Positions 54,826 through 64,000 of a DNA stretch of 64,000 bases are shown here, one piece after another. This stretch comes from Bifidobacterium breve (GTDB taxonomy: Bacteria; Actinomycetota; Actinomycetes; Nanopelagicales; Nanopelagicaceae). Numbering within the stretch: position 1 is the first letter of the stretch; the number at the start of each line of letters is the position of its first letter. The stretch covers positions 62,001-126,000 of the forward strand of contig CAMCVO010000001.1 of the NCBI GenBank assembly GCA_945881945.1, written 5' to 3'. The position numbers were made by a program, and so were the translations under genes. Below the pieces are notes generated by a model. The model did no database searches, was not told where the DNA came from, and saw nothing but the letters and a program-made list of their open reading frames with translations.

Positions 54826-55485
54826 ATGCAAAGCTTAACTTTCTGGCTGCTACTTACTTTCTTAATGGGAGCAACCTTGTATGTTTTCAAGGTCGCTAAG
54901 CAAAAACGTCTAGCGTTAAGTAGAGCCAATGCCTGGCCAGAGGTATTGGACTTGATTATCTCTGCACTTCAATCTAGTGCATCAATTACGGAGAGCTTGG
55001 CGAACTTGGGCAAAGTAGGTCCACTTTCAATTCGTCCAGATTTTGCTCAGTTTGCTGAGAATGTATCAACAGGGATGAGGTTTGAGGTAGAACTTAGCAA
55101 ACTTAAGGCGAAATTCTCTGATCCCATTTCAGATCAACTTTGTGAGGCGTTATATTTCGCAGCTAAATTTGGAAGTAGAAACACTGTAAGGGTTCTGCGG
55201 GAGTTATCAGAGTATGTATCAACTGATCTGGCGGTGCGGGCTGAGATAAATACTAGATTTGGTTGGATTAGAAACTCAGCCAACTTAGCTGCCCTAGCAC
55301 CTTGGCTACTCTTACTAATTCTAAGAACTCAAGAAAATGCCAGAGTTGCTTATCAACAAAATATTGGGCAATTCTTAATGGTGATTGGCGTGCTTGCAAC
55401 CGCTCTTGCCTATCTATGGATGAACAAGATTGCCCAACTACCCAAGAGTAAGCGCTTATTGACACTAGCGTTAGATGAGAAATGA
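54826..55485 (+). CDS. tadB: TadB-like type II secretion F-domain protein
   Basis: Inner-membrane platform protein of 219 residues. It has an N-terminal helix (about 3-21), a GspF cytoplasmic domain (PEVLDLIISALQSSASITESLANLGKVGP, then ALYFAAKFGSRNTVRVLRELSEYV), and two C-terminal helices (about 154-200). It is shorter than usual TadB (about 300), with a reduced N-terminal membrane region. It overlaps tadC by 4 nt. Confidence 0.85.
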   Translation: MQSLTFWLLLTFLMGATLYVFKVAKQKRLALSRANAWPEVLDLIISALQSSASITESLANLGKVGPLSIRPDFAQFAENVSTGMRFEVELSKLKAKFSDPISDQLCEALYFAAKFGSRNTVRVLRELSEYVSTDLAVRAEINTRFGWIRNSANLAALAPWLLLLILRTQENARVAYQQNIGQFLMVIGVLATALAYLWMNKIAQLPKSKRLLTLALDEK

Positions 55486-56099
55486 CAAACCTTAATCTTT
55501 ATATATTTATATTGATCGCACCTGCATTGCTATTTTCATTGCGAATCATTCTAGTTGAGGTGGCTGCATTAATCTCAGTATCAAACTATGCAGATCAGAT
55601 CTTTTGGTTGAAAAAAATAATAAATAAAATAACTGGGAGTGAAGTTAAGCAAAGTGAGATTAATGAAGAGTTGGTAATCATTTTACAGATGATTTCAATT
55701 ATGATCTCAGCTGGTGAGAGTCCTATGACTGCTTTGAAATATGTATCCAATCGATCTGATGGTTATCTACCAAAGCTCATCAATAAAAGTTTTGAAAAGT
55801 ACTCTACCGGGGTAAATCTGACGCAAACTTTAGAGTTTATTGCTGCTGCAACTCACTCAACACAGGTAAGGCGATTGACTAACTCAATTCAAATAGCAGT
55901 TGAGCGAGGCACGCCAATTTTGGATGTCTTAAACAATCAAATTCTGGCGTTAAACAAGCAGATAAACCTGGAGTTATTAAGGAGGTCAGGCAAGAGCGAG
56001 ATTGCCTTATTAATACCGGTGGTCTTTTTAATCCTGCCAGTATCAATTAGTTTTGCAATTTGGCCCTCCCTCTATGGCTTAAACCAAGCGGGGTTTTAG
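55482..56099 (+). CDS. tadC: TadC-like type II secretion F-domain protein
   Basis: Second platform protein, 205 residues. It has an N-terminal helix (about 5-30), a GspF domain (ELVIILQMISIMISAGESPMTALKYVSN, then RRLTNSIQIAVERGTPILDVLNNQ), and a C-terminal helix ending IPVVFLILPVSISFAIWPSL, which is the TadC signature. No Flp pilin, TadE/TadG pseudopilin, TadZ or prepilin peptidase gene follows; argG begins 22 bp later. Confidence 0.85.
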   Translation: MTNLNLYIFILIAPALLFSLRIILVEVAALISVSNYADQIFWLKKIINKITGSEVKQSEINEELVIILQMISIMISAGESPMTALKYVSNRSDGYLPKLINKSFEKYSTGVNLTQTLEFIAAATHSTQVRRLTNSIQIAVERGTPILDVLNNQILALNKQINLELLRRSGKSEIALLIPVVFLILPVSISFAIWPSLYGLNQAGF

Positions 56100-56109
56100 T
56101 TGTAAAGGT

Positions 56110-57459
<1,350 letters not shown>

Positions 57460-57470
57460 TTGGCTTGCTT

Positions 57471-58520
57471 TTAACTCTCCTGCAAAGTCGTTGGTGTTCC
57501 ATGAACTCCCTTAAGGTCACCGCTTAATTTATAACCAATTCCACCTCTACTAACTGGTCTCTTAGCTTTACTCCAGTCAGGTGGAACTATTCCAAGGACG
57601 CCTTTTTGGAAATCATCAAATGCTTTCAAAACTTCAGTTTTTGTATTCATAACAAATGGGCCCATCCAAGCAACTGGTTCTTTGATCGGTAGCCCACCCA
57701 GAATCAATACATCTAAAGTTGGCGCACGAGACTCTTGAGTTAAATCTGCTGCAATCACTATCTCATCACCATCACGATAGGTAACAAGCTGTCCAGTTTT
57801 AATTGAATGTTTCTCATCTCCTACAGTGCCAAAACCATTTAGAACATAAGCCAGTGCGTTGTATGCAGGATTCCAAGGCAATCTCAACTCTGAGCCAGGT
57901 TGTAATGTTGCATGCACCAAAGTGATTGGTGTTTGGGTTGCACCCGGTCCGCTATGACCTGCAACCTCTCCAGCAATAACTCTAAGGAGGGCACCGCCAT
58001 CTGCTGAGGAAAGCAGTGCTACATCTGAAGCTCTTAAATCTTGATAGGCAGGTGGTGACCACTTTTTTGCAGCTGGCAGATTCACCCAAAGCTGAAAACC
58101 ATGAAACAAACCACCACTGACAACTAAATGTTCTGGTGGAGTTTCGATATGCAAAATTCCTGCACCAGCTGTCATCCACTGAGTATCACCATCAGAGATT
58201 GTTCCGCCGCCACCATGATTGTCGTAATGATCAAAGATGCCATCAATTATGTAGGTAACTGTTTCAAATCCACGATGTGGGTGCCAAGGAGTTCCCTTTG
58301 GTTCACCAGGTGCGTACTCAACCTCACCCATTTGATCTAAGTGAATAAATGGATCTAAATCTGCTAAGTCAACTCCAGCAAATGCTCTTCTTACCGGAAA
58401 ACCTTCACCCTCATGGCCTTGCGGTGCGGTGGTAATACTTTTTACTCGACGCGCACGAGCAGCTGGCTTAGCTACAACTCTTGGCAGGACGGTTATATCT
58501 TTAACGGTAACAGCTGGCAA
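57471..58520 (-). CDS. Pirin family bicupin protein
   Basis: Pirin-like metal-binding bicupin of 349 residues. The N-terminal cupin has the metal ligands in TPWHPHRGFETVTYIIDG (two His), HYDNHGGGGTI and MTAGAGILHIETP. The C-terminal cupin (about 175-300) is the usual regulatory half. Family members are quercetin dioxygenases or redox sensors; activity here is unknown. The TTG start has AGGAG 5 nt upstream. A perfect sigma-R type promoter stands 37 nt before it, suggesting induction by thiol oxidation. Confidence 0.9.
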   Translation of the reverse strand: MPAVTVKDITVLPRVVAKPAARARRVKSITTAPQGHEGEGFPVRRAFAGVDLADLDPFIHLDQMGEVEYAPGEPKGTPWHPHRGFETVTYIIDGIFDHYDNHGGGGTISDGDTQWMTAGAGILHIETPPEHLVVSGGLFHGFQLWVNLPAAKKWSPPAYQDLRASDVALLSSADGGALLRVIAGEVAGHSGPGATQTPITLVHATLQPGSELRLPWNPAYNALAYVLNGFGTVGDEKHSIKTGQLVTYRDGDEIVIAADLTQESRAPTLDVLILGGLPIKEPVAWMGPFVMNTKTEVLKAFDDFQKGVLGIVPPDWSKAKRPVSRGGIGYKLSGDLKGVHGTPTTLQES

Positions 58521-58557
58521 TTTTTCTCCTAAATTAATTAATTCACTTTCATACTAT

Positions 58558-58583
58558 AACTAAATAATAGCGGGAATTATTCC
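58558..58583 (-). promoter_or_regulatory. Sigma-R/sigma-H type promoter of the pirin gene
   Basis: Minus strand: GGAAT (58579-58583), 18 bp, GTT (58558-58560). An exact match to GGAAT-N18-GTT, directly after the pntB stop codon and pointing at the pirin gene. Confidence 0.68.
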
Positions 58584-59969
58584 TTATAAACCTTTTAATG
58601 AGCTAACCACTTTTGTTAGCGAATCCTTTGCATCACCAAAGAGTAATGTGGTTTTTGGCTCGTATAAGAGTTCATTTTCAATACCGGCAAATCCAGGACG
58701 CATAGATCGTTTGAGGAAGATCACATTTGCTGCAAGCGCTACATCCAAAATTGGCATGCCATATATTGGACAGCCAGGTGTGGTTTTGGCTGCTGGATTA
58801 ACAACATCATTCGCACCAACAACTAGCACCACATCAGTTTGAGGGAAAGTTGGATTTATCTCTTCCATTTCTACCAATTGTTCATATGGAACATTTGCTT
58901 CTGCTAGCAGTACATTCATATGTCCTGGCATGCGACCTGCAACTGGGTGAATACCGTATGCAACCTCAACTCCCTTGGAAGCAAGTAAATCTGCCAACTC
59001 TCTAACTGTGTGCTGAGCTTGGGCAACTGCTAATCCAAATCCCGGAACTATTACAACTCGTTGCGCATAATTAAGAAGAATTGCTACATCTTCTGCTGAC
59101 CCAGATTTAACTGGGCGAGCATCTACTTGGCCAGTTTGCGCAGTTGCCTTGGCGGTAAATGCACCAAACAAAGTTCCAAACAGGGATCTTCCCATTGCCT
59201 CTGCCATTAATCTAGTCAAAATAGTTCCAGATGCACCAACTAAGGTTCCAGCAACAATTAACACAGTAGTTTGCAATACATATCCTGATGCGGCAACAGT
59301 TAAGCCAGTAAATGCATTAAGTAATGAAATAACTATTGGTACATCTGCGCCACCAACTGGTAGCACAAAGAGGACACCAAAGAATAATGAGAGCACACCA
59401 TTTACTAACAGTGGGGTTGTTCCACCACTTGTAATTACCCAAACACCACTTGCTAGTACACCAATTAGTGTTAACGCAATGATCTGGCGTCCAAATGGGA
59501 AAATTACCGGTCTTGTTGTCATTAGCTCTTGTAACTTAAGGAAAGTAATTATTGATCCAGAGAATGAGACACAACCAACTATTACGGTAAATACTGTTGC
59601 CACTACAACTGCCGTGGTTGCATCTTCACCAAGTTTTAAGTACTCAACAATTGCCACTAAGGCTGCTGCTCCACCACCAACACCATTAAATAACGCGACA
59701 AGCTGTGGCATCTGCGTCATCTGCACCTTGCGGGCTGCTGGTACACCAACAATCACACCAAAAGCGATAGCTACCAAAATTAAGGTTTGGTTATTAAGTG
59801 CTTGGCCCCCATTGGCATAAAAGAAAACGATTAGGGTTGCAATAGTTGCACCAAGTGCACCAATTAAATTGCCGCGTCTGGCAGATTTTGGAGATGAGAG
59901 TCCTTTCAGCGCCAAGATAAAGCAAACTGCTGCGACTAAACCGATTAGGTCATAAAGGTTACGACTCAT
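58584..59969 (-). CDS. pntB: NAD(P) transhydrogenase beta subunit
   Basis: Proton-translocating transhydrogenase subunit, 461 residues, coupling hydride transfer from NADH to NADP+ with proton entry. About nine membrane helices occupy the first 260 residues. The C-terminal NADP(H)-binding domain III has VIVPGFGLAVAQAQHTVREL, YGIHPVAGRMPGHMNVLLAEANVPYE and VVLVVGANDVVNPAA. It overlaps pntAb by 4 nt. It supplies NADPH, the reductant that thiol systems use. Confidence 0.95.
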   Translation of the reverse strand: MSRNLYDLIGLVAAVCFILALKGLSSPKSARRGNLIGALGATIATLIVFFYANGGQALNNQTLILVAIAFGVIVGVPAARKVQMTQMPQLVALFNGVGGGAAALVAIVEYLKLGEDATTAVVVATVFTVIVGCVSFSGSIITFLKLQELMTTRPVIFPFGRQIIALTLIGVLASGVWVITSGGTTPLLVNGVLSLFFGVLFVLPVGGADVPIVISLLNAFTGLTVAASGYVLQTTVLIVAGTLVGASGTILTRLMAEAMGRSLFGTLFGAFTAKATAQTGQVDARPVKSGSAEDVAILLNYAQRVVIVPGFGLAVAQAQHTVRELADLLASKGVEVAYGIHPVAGRMPGHMNVLLAEANVPYEQLVEMEEINPTFPQTDVVLVVGANDVVNPAAKTTPGCPIYGMPILDVALAANVIFLKRSMRPGFAGIENELLYEPKTTLLFGDAKDSLTKVVSSLKGL

Positions 59970-60292
59970 TTGTCACTACCTTGATCCTTTTTTGGTTTGG
60001 CTTTGCCTTTAAACATCTGCAGCATTCGATCAGTCACCACAAATCCGCCGACCATATTTATAGTTGCAAGCACCACTGCTGTTATAGCAAGTGAAATCTC
60101 AAGTGTGGTTTTAGCATGATCTGCAACCACAATTGCACCAACCAAGATAACTCCGTGAATCGCATTAGCACCACTCATCAACGGCGTGTGCAAGGTGGTT
60201 GAAACTTTTGATACCACTTCGAACCCTACAAATACCGAAAGAATAAAGATTGCTAGCAAGGCAAGTTCATTGCTCATTAACTCAGAGGCCAT
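59966..60292 (-). CDS. pntAb: NAD(P) transhydrogenase alpha subunit, membrane part
   Basis: Short membrane subunit of 108 residues corresponding to the C-terminal part of E. coli PntA. It has three predicted helices (about 11-27, 42-58, 66-90) and the conserved STTLHTPLMSGANAIHGVI. The basic tail is cytoplasmic. The split into pntAa and pntAb is typical for actinobacteria and alpha-proteobacteria. It is coupled to neighbours by overlapping start and stop codons on both sides. Confidence 0.94.
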   Translation of the reverse strand: MASELMSNELALLAIFILSVFVGFEVVSKVSTTLHTPLMSGANAIHGVILVGAIVVADHAKTTLEISLAITAVVLATINMVGGFVVTDRMLQMFKGKAKPKKDQGSDK

Positions 60293-61416
60293 TACTTACC
60301 CTTCTCTCGTTTTTGCCCATTATGGGTAAGTGTTGCTGAATCAATAATCTCATCTGAAAAGTCAGGCTCTATTACTCCTGTTGGCTTACCGTCAACATTT
60401 TTTGCCATCAACAAAAGTAGGTTTACAACGTTTCGTGAGAACAACATTGAAGCATGGAATGCCAACTGACTTGGAACATCTTTGCCGCCCCAAATCTTTA
60501 CCCCACCTGATGTGGTAACAATTTCACCGGCAACAGATCCTTCAACATTTCCACCACTTTCAGCTGCTAAATCAACAACTACTGAACCAGCTGTCATTTG
60601 GGAAACCATTTGCGCAGTCACTAACATTGGCGCCGTTCTACCTGGCACCGCCGCTGTTGTGATTAGTACATCTGCAGATGCGATATATGGCGATAACAAC
60701 TCCCGTTGCTTATTTGCACGCTCTTGTGTCATCTCTCGGGCATAGCCACCCGCGCCCTCTAATGCTTCAAGCTCTAAGGTGATGAACTTTGCTCCCATAG
60801 ATTTAACTTCATCAGCTGAGGCTGGACGAACATCATATGCTGATACCACCGCACCTAATCTCTTAGCAGTTGCAATTGCTTGTAGACCTGCAACGCCAGC
60901 ACCTAACACCACAACCTTGGCAGGAGTAACAGTTCCTGCAGCTGTCATTAATAGCGGAAAGAATTTTGGCGATAGCTCTGCTGCTACCAACGAAGCTTTG
61001 TATCCAGCACAGAGTGCTTGAGAGGTTAGAGCATCCATGGATTGAGCACGAGAGATTCTTGGCACCATCTCTAATGAAATTGCTGTAACTCCAGCGCCAA
61101 CTGCAGCATCTATTACATCTGCAGCAGTTGTGGGGGATAAAAAGGAGATAGTGATAGCACCTTTTTTCAATGATTTTATTTGATTAACTGTCAATGGTTG
61201 TACTGATAAGACCACATCACTTGCAGTTAACACATCACCAGTTTTGATCTGAGCGCCTGCATCAAGGAATTGTTTATCAGAGTATTCGGCAGCAACACCA
61301 GCGTTTGATTCAATTACTACTTCAAGACCTGCTTTAGTTAATTTAGAAATGATATCTGGCACCAAGGCAACTCGTTTTTCACCCTGTTTGGTTTCCTTAG
61401 GCACTGCAATTCGCAT
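60292..61416 (-). CDS. pntAa: NAD(P) transhydrogenase alpha subunit, NAD-binding part
   Basis: Soluble domain I of the transhydrogenase, 374 residues. The N-terminus (RIAVPKETKQGEKRVALVP) and the Rossmann loop (VVVLGAGVAGLQAIATAKRLGA) are typical, as are YDVRPASADEVKSMGAKF and the mobile-loop region REMTQERANKQRELL. ATG 61416 has TAAAGT exactly 6 nt upstream. It is the first gene of the pntAa-pntAb-pntB operon and begins 25 bp after the argF stop. Confidence 0.95.
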   Translation of the reverse strand: MRIAVPKETKQGEKRVALVPDIISKLTKAGLEVVIESNAGVAAEYSDKQFLDAGAQIKTGDVLTASDVVLSVQPLTVNQIKSLKKGAITISFLSPTTAADVIDAAVGAGVTAISLEMVPRISRAQSMDALTSQALCAGYKASLVAAELSPKFFPLLMTAAGTVTPAKVVVLGAGVAGLQAIATAKRLGAVVSAYDVRPASADEVKSMGAKFITLELEALEGAGGYAREMTQERANKQRELLSPYIASADVLITTAAVPGRTAPMLVTAQMVSQMTAGSVVVDLAAESGGNVEGSVAGEIVTTSGGVKIWGGKDVPSQLAFHASMLFSRNVVNLLLLMAKNVDGKPTGVIEPDFSDEIIDSATLTHNGQKREKGK

Positions 61417-61422
61417 TTGCTT

Positions 61423-61428
61423 ACTTTA
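61423..61428 (-). promoter_or_regulatory. -10 element of the pnt operon (leaderless)
   Basis: TAAAGT, 6 nt (AAGCAA), then ATG 61416. Confidence 0.5.
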
Positions 61429-61441
61429 CCTAACCCTTACT

Positions 61442-62395
61442 TTACTTATTACCAACCAAATCACCTTTGGTAAGGTGATAAAGCAAGGCTTGAATCGTAG
61501 TTCTTCGGTGGTATGCCTGGCGCCAAACAACAGATTTTTCGCCATCAATTACCTCTGCAGAAACCTCTTCCCCGCGATGAGCTGGCAGGCAATGCATGAA
61601 TATTGAATCAGCCACCGTTAATTTCATTAAATCACTGGTAACAGCGTAGGGAGTTAGCGCTGCAATTTTTTCGCTGCGATCTGCTTCAGAATCTCCCATA
61701 GACATCCAGACATCGGTGTAGATAACACTGGCCCCAGCAGCAGCAGCTTTTGGATCAGTTAACACTTCAACCCTACCGCCAGAACTTTCAGCAATTTTTT
61801 TGGCCTCAGCAACCACCGATTGTTTTGGCGCCCACTTACCAGTTGGGGTTGCAACCTCAACATGTGCTCCCATTCTTGCACCCATAATCAACCAAGCCGC
61901 CGCCACATTATTTCCATCTCCGATATATACAAATTTACGACCAGTTAAATTCTTACCAAATTTTTCTCTAATTGTTACCCAATCAGCTAACAATTGAGTT
62001 GGGTGGTCATCATCGGTTAATGCATTAATTACGGGGATGCTGGCATATTTGCCAAGCTCTTCAACATCGGATTGAGCAAAAGTTCTTACAATTAATGCAC
62101 TGCAAAATCCAGAAATTATTTTTGCGGTATCAGATATTGTCTCTCCTCGACCAATTTGTAGATCATCAGAACGTAAAAAAATGGGGGATCCACCTAAGTG
62201 CGCAACTGCAGTCTCAGATGCAATGCGCGTTCTGGTTGAGGACTTAGTCATATAAATTGCCACAGTTTGTTTGGCCAAAGTTTTCTTCGCACGCAGCGGT
62301 TTTTCAGCAAACTTTCTGGCGGTAGTTAGAAGCTTCTCAATATCTGCCTTAGACAGATCTGAGGTACGCAAGAGATCCTTAAGTGGCCTGCTCAT
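61442..62395 (-). CDS. argF: Ornithine carbamoyltransferase
   Basis: Makes citrulline from ornithine and carbamoyl phosphate. It is 317 residues. The carbamoyl phosphate loop is KSSTRTRIASE (about 51-61), followed by HPTQLLADW, and the ornithine/catalytic segment is DSIFMHCLPAHRGEEV. Binding residues DVWMSMG (the SMG loop) are present, confirming OTC and not aspartate carbamoyltransferase. ATG 62395 has TACCAT exactly 6 nt upstream. Confidence 0.96.
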   Translation of the reverse strand: MSRPLKDLLRTSDLSKADIEKLLTTARKFAEKPLRAKKTLAKQTVAIYMTKSSTRTRIASETAVAHLGGSPIFLRSDDLQIGRGETISDTAKIISGFCSALIVRTFAQSDVEELGKYASIPVINALTDDDHPTQLLADWVTIREKFGKNLTGRKFVYIGDGNNVAAAWLIMGARMGAHVEVATPTGKWAPKQSVVAEAKKIAESSGGRVEVLTDPKAAAAGASVIYTDVWMSMGDSEADRSEKIAALTPYAVTSDLMKLTVADSIFMHCLPAHRGEEVSAEVIDGEKSVVWRQAYHRRTTIQALLYHLTKGDLVGNK

Positions 62396-62401
62396 TGGTA
62401 A

Positions 62402-62429
62402 ATGGTAGGCGATAAAATTGGATTAGGAT
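62402..62429. promoter_or_regulatory. Divergent leaderless promoters of argF and DUF3039
   Basis: Minus strand: TACCAT (62402-62407), 6 nt before the argF ATG. Plus strand: TAGGAT (62424-62429), 6 nt before the DUF3039 ATG. The 40-bp space has no Shine-Dalgarno for either gene. Confidence 0.58.
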
Positions 62430-62435
62430 TTGGCC

Positions 62436-62687
62436 ATGGGCTTTCTTGATGATTTACGAGGCAAATCAGGCAAAACTGGCTTGCTGGAAAAAGAAGTTTT
62501 AGCACCTACCGATGAGGGGGATCATGAACGGTTCTCCCATTATGTTGATAAAAACAAGATCACAGAGTCTGCAGTTACCGGCAAGCCAGTTCGTGCTTTA
62601 TGTGGGAAAAAATGGATTCCAAATCGCGATCCGCAAAAATTCCCTGTGTGTCCAACATGTAAAGAGATTCACGCCCGCTTAAAGTAA
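62436..62687 (+). CDS. DUF3039 family protein
   Basis: Protein of 83 residues with an acidic middle (PTDEGDHERFSHYVDKNKI) and a zinc-ribbon-like C-terminal half (RALCGKKWIPNRDPQKFPVCPTCKEIH). Common in actinobacteria, function unknown. ATG 62436 is chosen because TAGGAT lies exactly 6 nt before it; the TTG two codons earlier would lie inside the promoter spacer. Confidence 0.86.
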   Translation: MGFLDDLRGKSGKTGLLEKEVLAPTDEGDHERFSHYVDKNKITESAVTGKPVRALCGKKWIPNRDPQKFPVCPTCKEIHARLK

Positions 62688-62705
62688 TTTCTCAGTTAAA
62701 ACCGA

Positions 62706-62711
62706 TACCCT
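62706..62711 (+). promoter_or_regulatory. -10 element of the GH18 gene (near-leaderless)
   Basis: TACCCT, 7 nt (AAAATTC), then ATG 62719; no ribosome site fits. Confidence 0.45.
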
Positions 62712-62718
62712 AAAATTC

Positions 62719-64000
62719 ATGAGGGCACGGAAAATATTAATTACGACAGCTGTACTCTCACTTATATTCTCAACCCTGACTCCAGCATCTGCAAATAACC
62801 CACCTCGTCGAATTCTTTCAGGTTGGTTGCCAGATTATTCATTATCAAGAAATCTTCCAACAGTTGAGGGCAACTTAGATTTAATCCGGGATATATCTCC
62901 ATTTTGGTATGGCTTAACTGGCGCCACAACGATAAAAGATAAGTACGCACTAGGTAGATACACAACTCCGAAGGCCACAGTGATTGCTAGATTGAAATCA
63001 AATGGTTTGGTTTTACTACCAACAATAACTGATGATACAAAGAAGTTAGTTCTTGCAGGTTTGTTAGCAAATTCAACTACCAGATCAAGTATCGTGCAAT
63101 CCATAAAAGAATTAGTACTGCGGCATAATTATGATGGTATTGATTTAGATTTCGAAGTTTTTTACACTCAAGACGGTAGATCAACATGGGCAACAACAAA
63201 GCCAAATTGGATCGCATTTATAAAAGAGTTATCAGCAGAGTTGCGCCAGCAAGGAAAACTTCTTTCAGTAACAACACCACCAGACTTTGCACCTGAAACT
63301 AAGCGAGCAGGTAATTGGGTTTTCTCTTGGGCTGAAATTGGACCATATATTGATCGATTAAGAATTATGGCTTATGACTTTTCAACTGTAAGTCCGGGTC
63401 CAATTGGACCACTGCCTTGGAGTGAAGATGCGGTTAAGTATGCGGTAACTCAGATGCCAGCCTCTAAAGTATTTTTAGGCATTCCTGGATATGGCCGAGA
63501 TTGGATTACAAAAGTAGAGGGAGTATGTCCAAAAGATTTTGCTAGCTCGGTAGTAGTTGGTGCAAAGGCTGCTGTAGTGATGCGATCAGCGGTGGAGCTT
63601 GCAACAAGTAATAACGCCACAATTACCTATAACCCAACACATGCTGAATCAACCTTTACCTATAAAAAAACCTATGTTGATCCAACTAACTCAGCTAGCT
63701 TTTGCACCGCCTCAAGAACAGTGTGGTTTCCAGATGAAAAAAGCTACACCGCAAGAAGTAATTTAGTTGGCAAGTATCGAATCGGTGGGATTGCAGTTTG
63801 GACATTTGGTATGGAAAATACTGCAGCGATTGCAGCAGTTAGAGATATAGCTAAATCAATTGCACCTGATCAGGTGGTAGGCACAATTGCTACTGATTTA
63901 GAGCAAATCGCCTACGGTTCAGTGTTTAATCTAACTGGCACATTTAAACTGCCAGATAAATCCCCTATCCCTTCGCTAAATGTCAGATTTGAAATTAAAA
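62719..64000 (+). CDS. Secreted GH18 family glycoside hydrolase, 3' end outside window
   Basis: Exported protein, at least 427 residues with no stop before the window ends. The signal peptide runs from MRARKILIT to about residue 25 (PASA, then NNPPRR). The GH18 barrel has the catalytic DxxDxDxE motif in YDGIDLDFEVFY, preceded by SSIVQSIKELVLRHN, and later RLRIMAYDF and FLGIPGYGRDW. Family members cleave chitin or peptidoglycan-type GlcNAc links, or act on spore walls. After about residue 375 a new domain appears to begin (FNLTGTFKLPDKSPIPSLNV), perhaps an Ig-like or surface domain. Confidence 0.9.
   Translation, partial: MRARKILITTAVLSLIFSTLTPASANNPPRRILSGWLPDYSLSRNLPTVEGNLDLIRDISPFWYGLTGATTIKDKYALGRYTTPKATVIARLKSNGLVLLPTITDDTKKLVLAGLLANSTTRSSIVQSIKELVLRHNYDGIDLDFEVFYTQDGRSTWATTKPNWIAFIKELSAELRQQGKLLSVTTPPDFAPETKRAGNWVFSWAEIGPYIDRLRIMAYDFSTVSPGPIGPLPWSEDAVKYAVTQMPASKVFLGIPGYGRDWITKVEGVCPKDFASSVVVGAKAAVVMRSAVELATSNNATITYNPTHAESTFTYKKTYVDPTNSASFCTASRTVWFPDEKSYTARSNLVGKYRIGGIAVWTFGMENTAAIAAVRDIAKSIAPDQVVGTIATDLEQIAYGSVFNLTGTFKLPDKSPIPSLNVRFEIK

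Overview
This window is AT-rich, gene-dense chromosomal DNA from an actinobacterium. Gene content and order match the actinobacterial core: mfd-lipoprotein-mazG-eno-divIC-DUF501-ppx, greA-DUF4307, adnAB-nudC-uvrD2-whiB7, DUF5679/metalloprotease/PDZ-Lon/UPF0182, sigR-rsrA, nickel SOD and the fused 2-oxoglutarate decarboxylase Kgd. The low GC, very short intergenic spaces and sodN suggest a streamlined freshwater lineage such as acI (Nanopelagicales). That placement is inference and was not tested by a search. I saw no insertion sequence, prophage, CRISPR array or rRNA.

Layout. 1-5.9 kb: the end of mfd, a SurA-like lipoprotein, mazG, eno, a DivIC/FtsB-like protein, DUF501, ppx and an odd short tRNA with a UAA anticodon. 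6-11.6 kb: a Bax-inhibitor-1-type membrane protein, two MFS exporters and a DrrAB-type ABC exporter. 11.6-16 kb: greA, DUF4307, SURF1, DUF3817, PhoH and a secreted transglycosylase-like protein. 16-23.3 kb: class I fumarase and ispH back to back, rmuC, ychF and typA. 23.3-34 kb: the AdnA/AdnB end-resection motor-nuclease, an EEP-family hydrolase, nudC, a short UvrD2-like helicase, and whiB7 with an upstream ORF and intrinsic terminator. 34-41 kb: two metalloprotease-family genes, a PDZ-Lon protease, UPF0182 and the initiator tRNA. 41-48.2 kb: a copper ATPase, rsgA, aroA, sigR-rsrA, a thioesterase and the sodN/sodX pair. 48.2-56 kb: kgd, an SDR, a degenerate GGDEF protein and a tadA-tadB-tadC trio without pilins. 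56-64 kb: argG, pirin, the pntAa-pntAb-pntB transhydrogenase, argF, DUF3039 and a GH18 gene that runs off the end.

Regulation is the most distinctive part. First, three sites match the sigma-R/sigma-H thiol-stress promoter exactly (GGAAT, 18 bp, GTT). They lie upstream of sigR itself, the Bax-inhibitor-1 family gene and the pirin gene, which suggests a small disulfide-stress regulon. Second, many first genes have a TANNNT -10 hexamer exactly 6 nt (sometimes 5 or 7) before the start codon with no Shine-Dalgarno, as expected for leaderless mRNAs. Three divergent pairs (fum/ispH, EEP/nudC, argF/DUF3039) share such compact promoters. Third, whiB7 appears to be controlled by ribosome-mediated attenuation. 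Genes inside operons and a minority of first genes (eno, divIC, whiB7, DUF5679, sodN, pirin) have clear Shine-Dalgarno sites.
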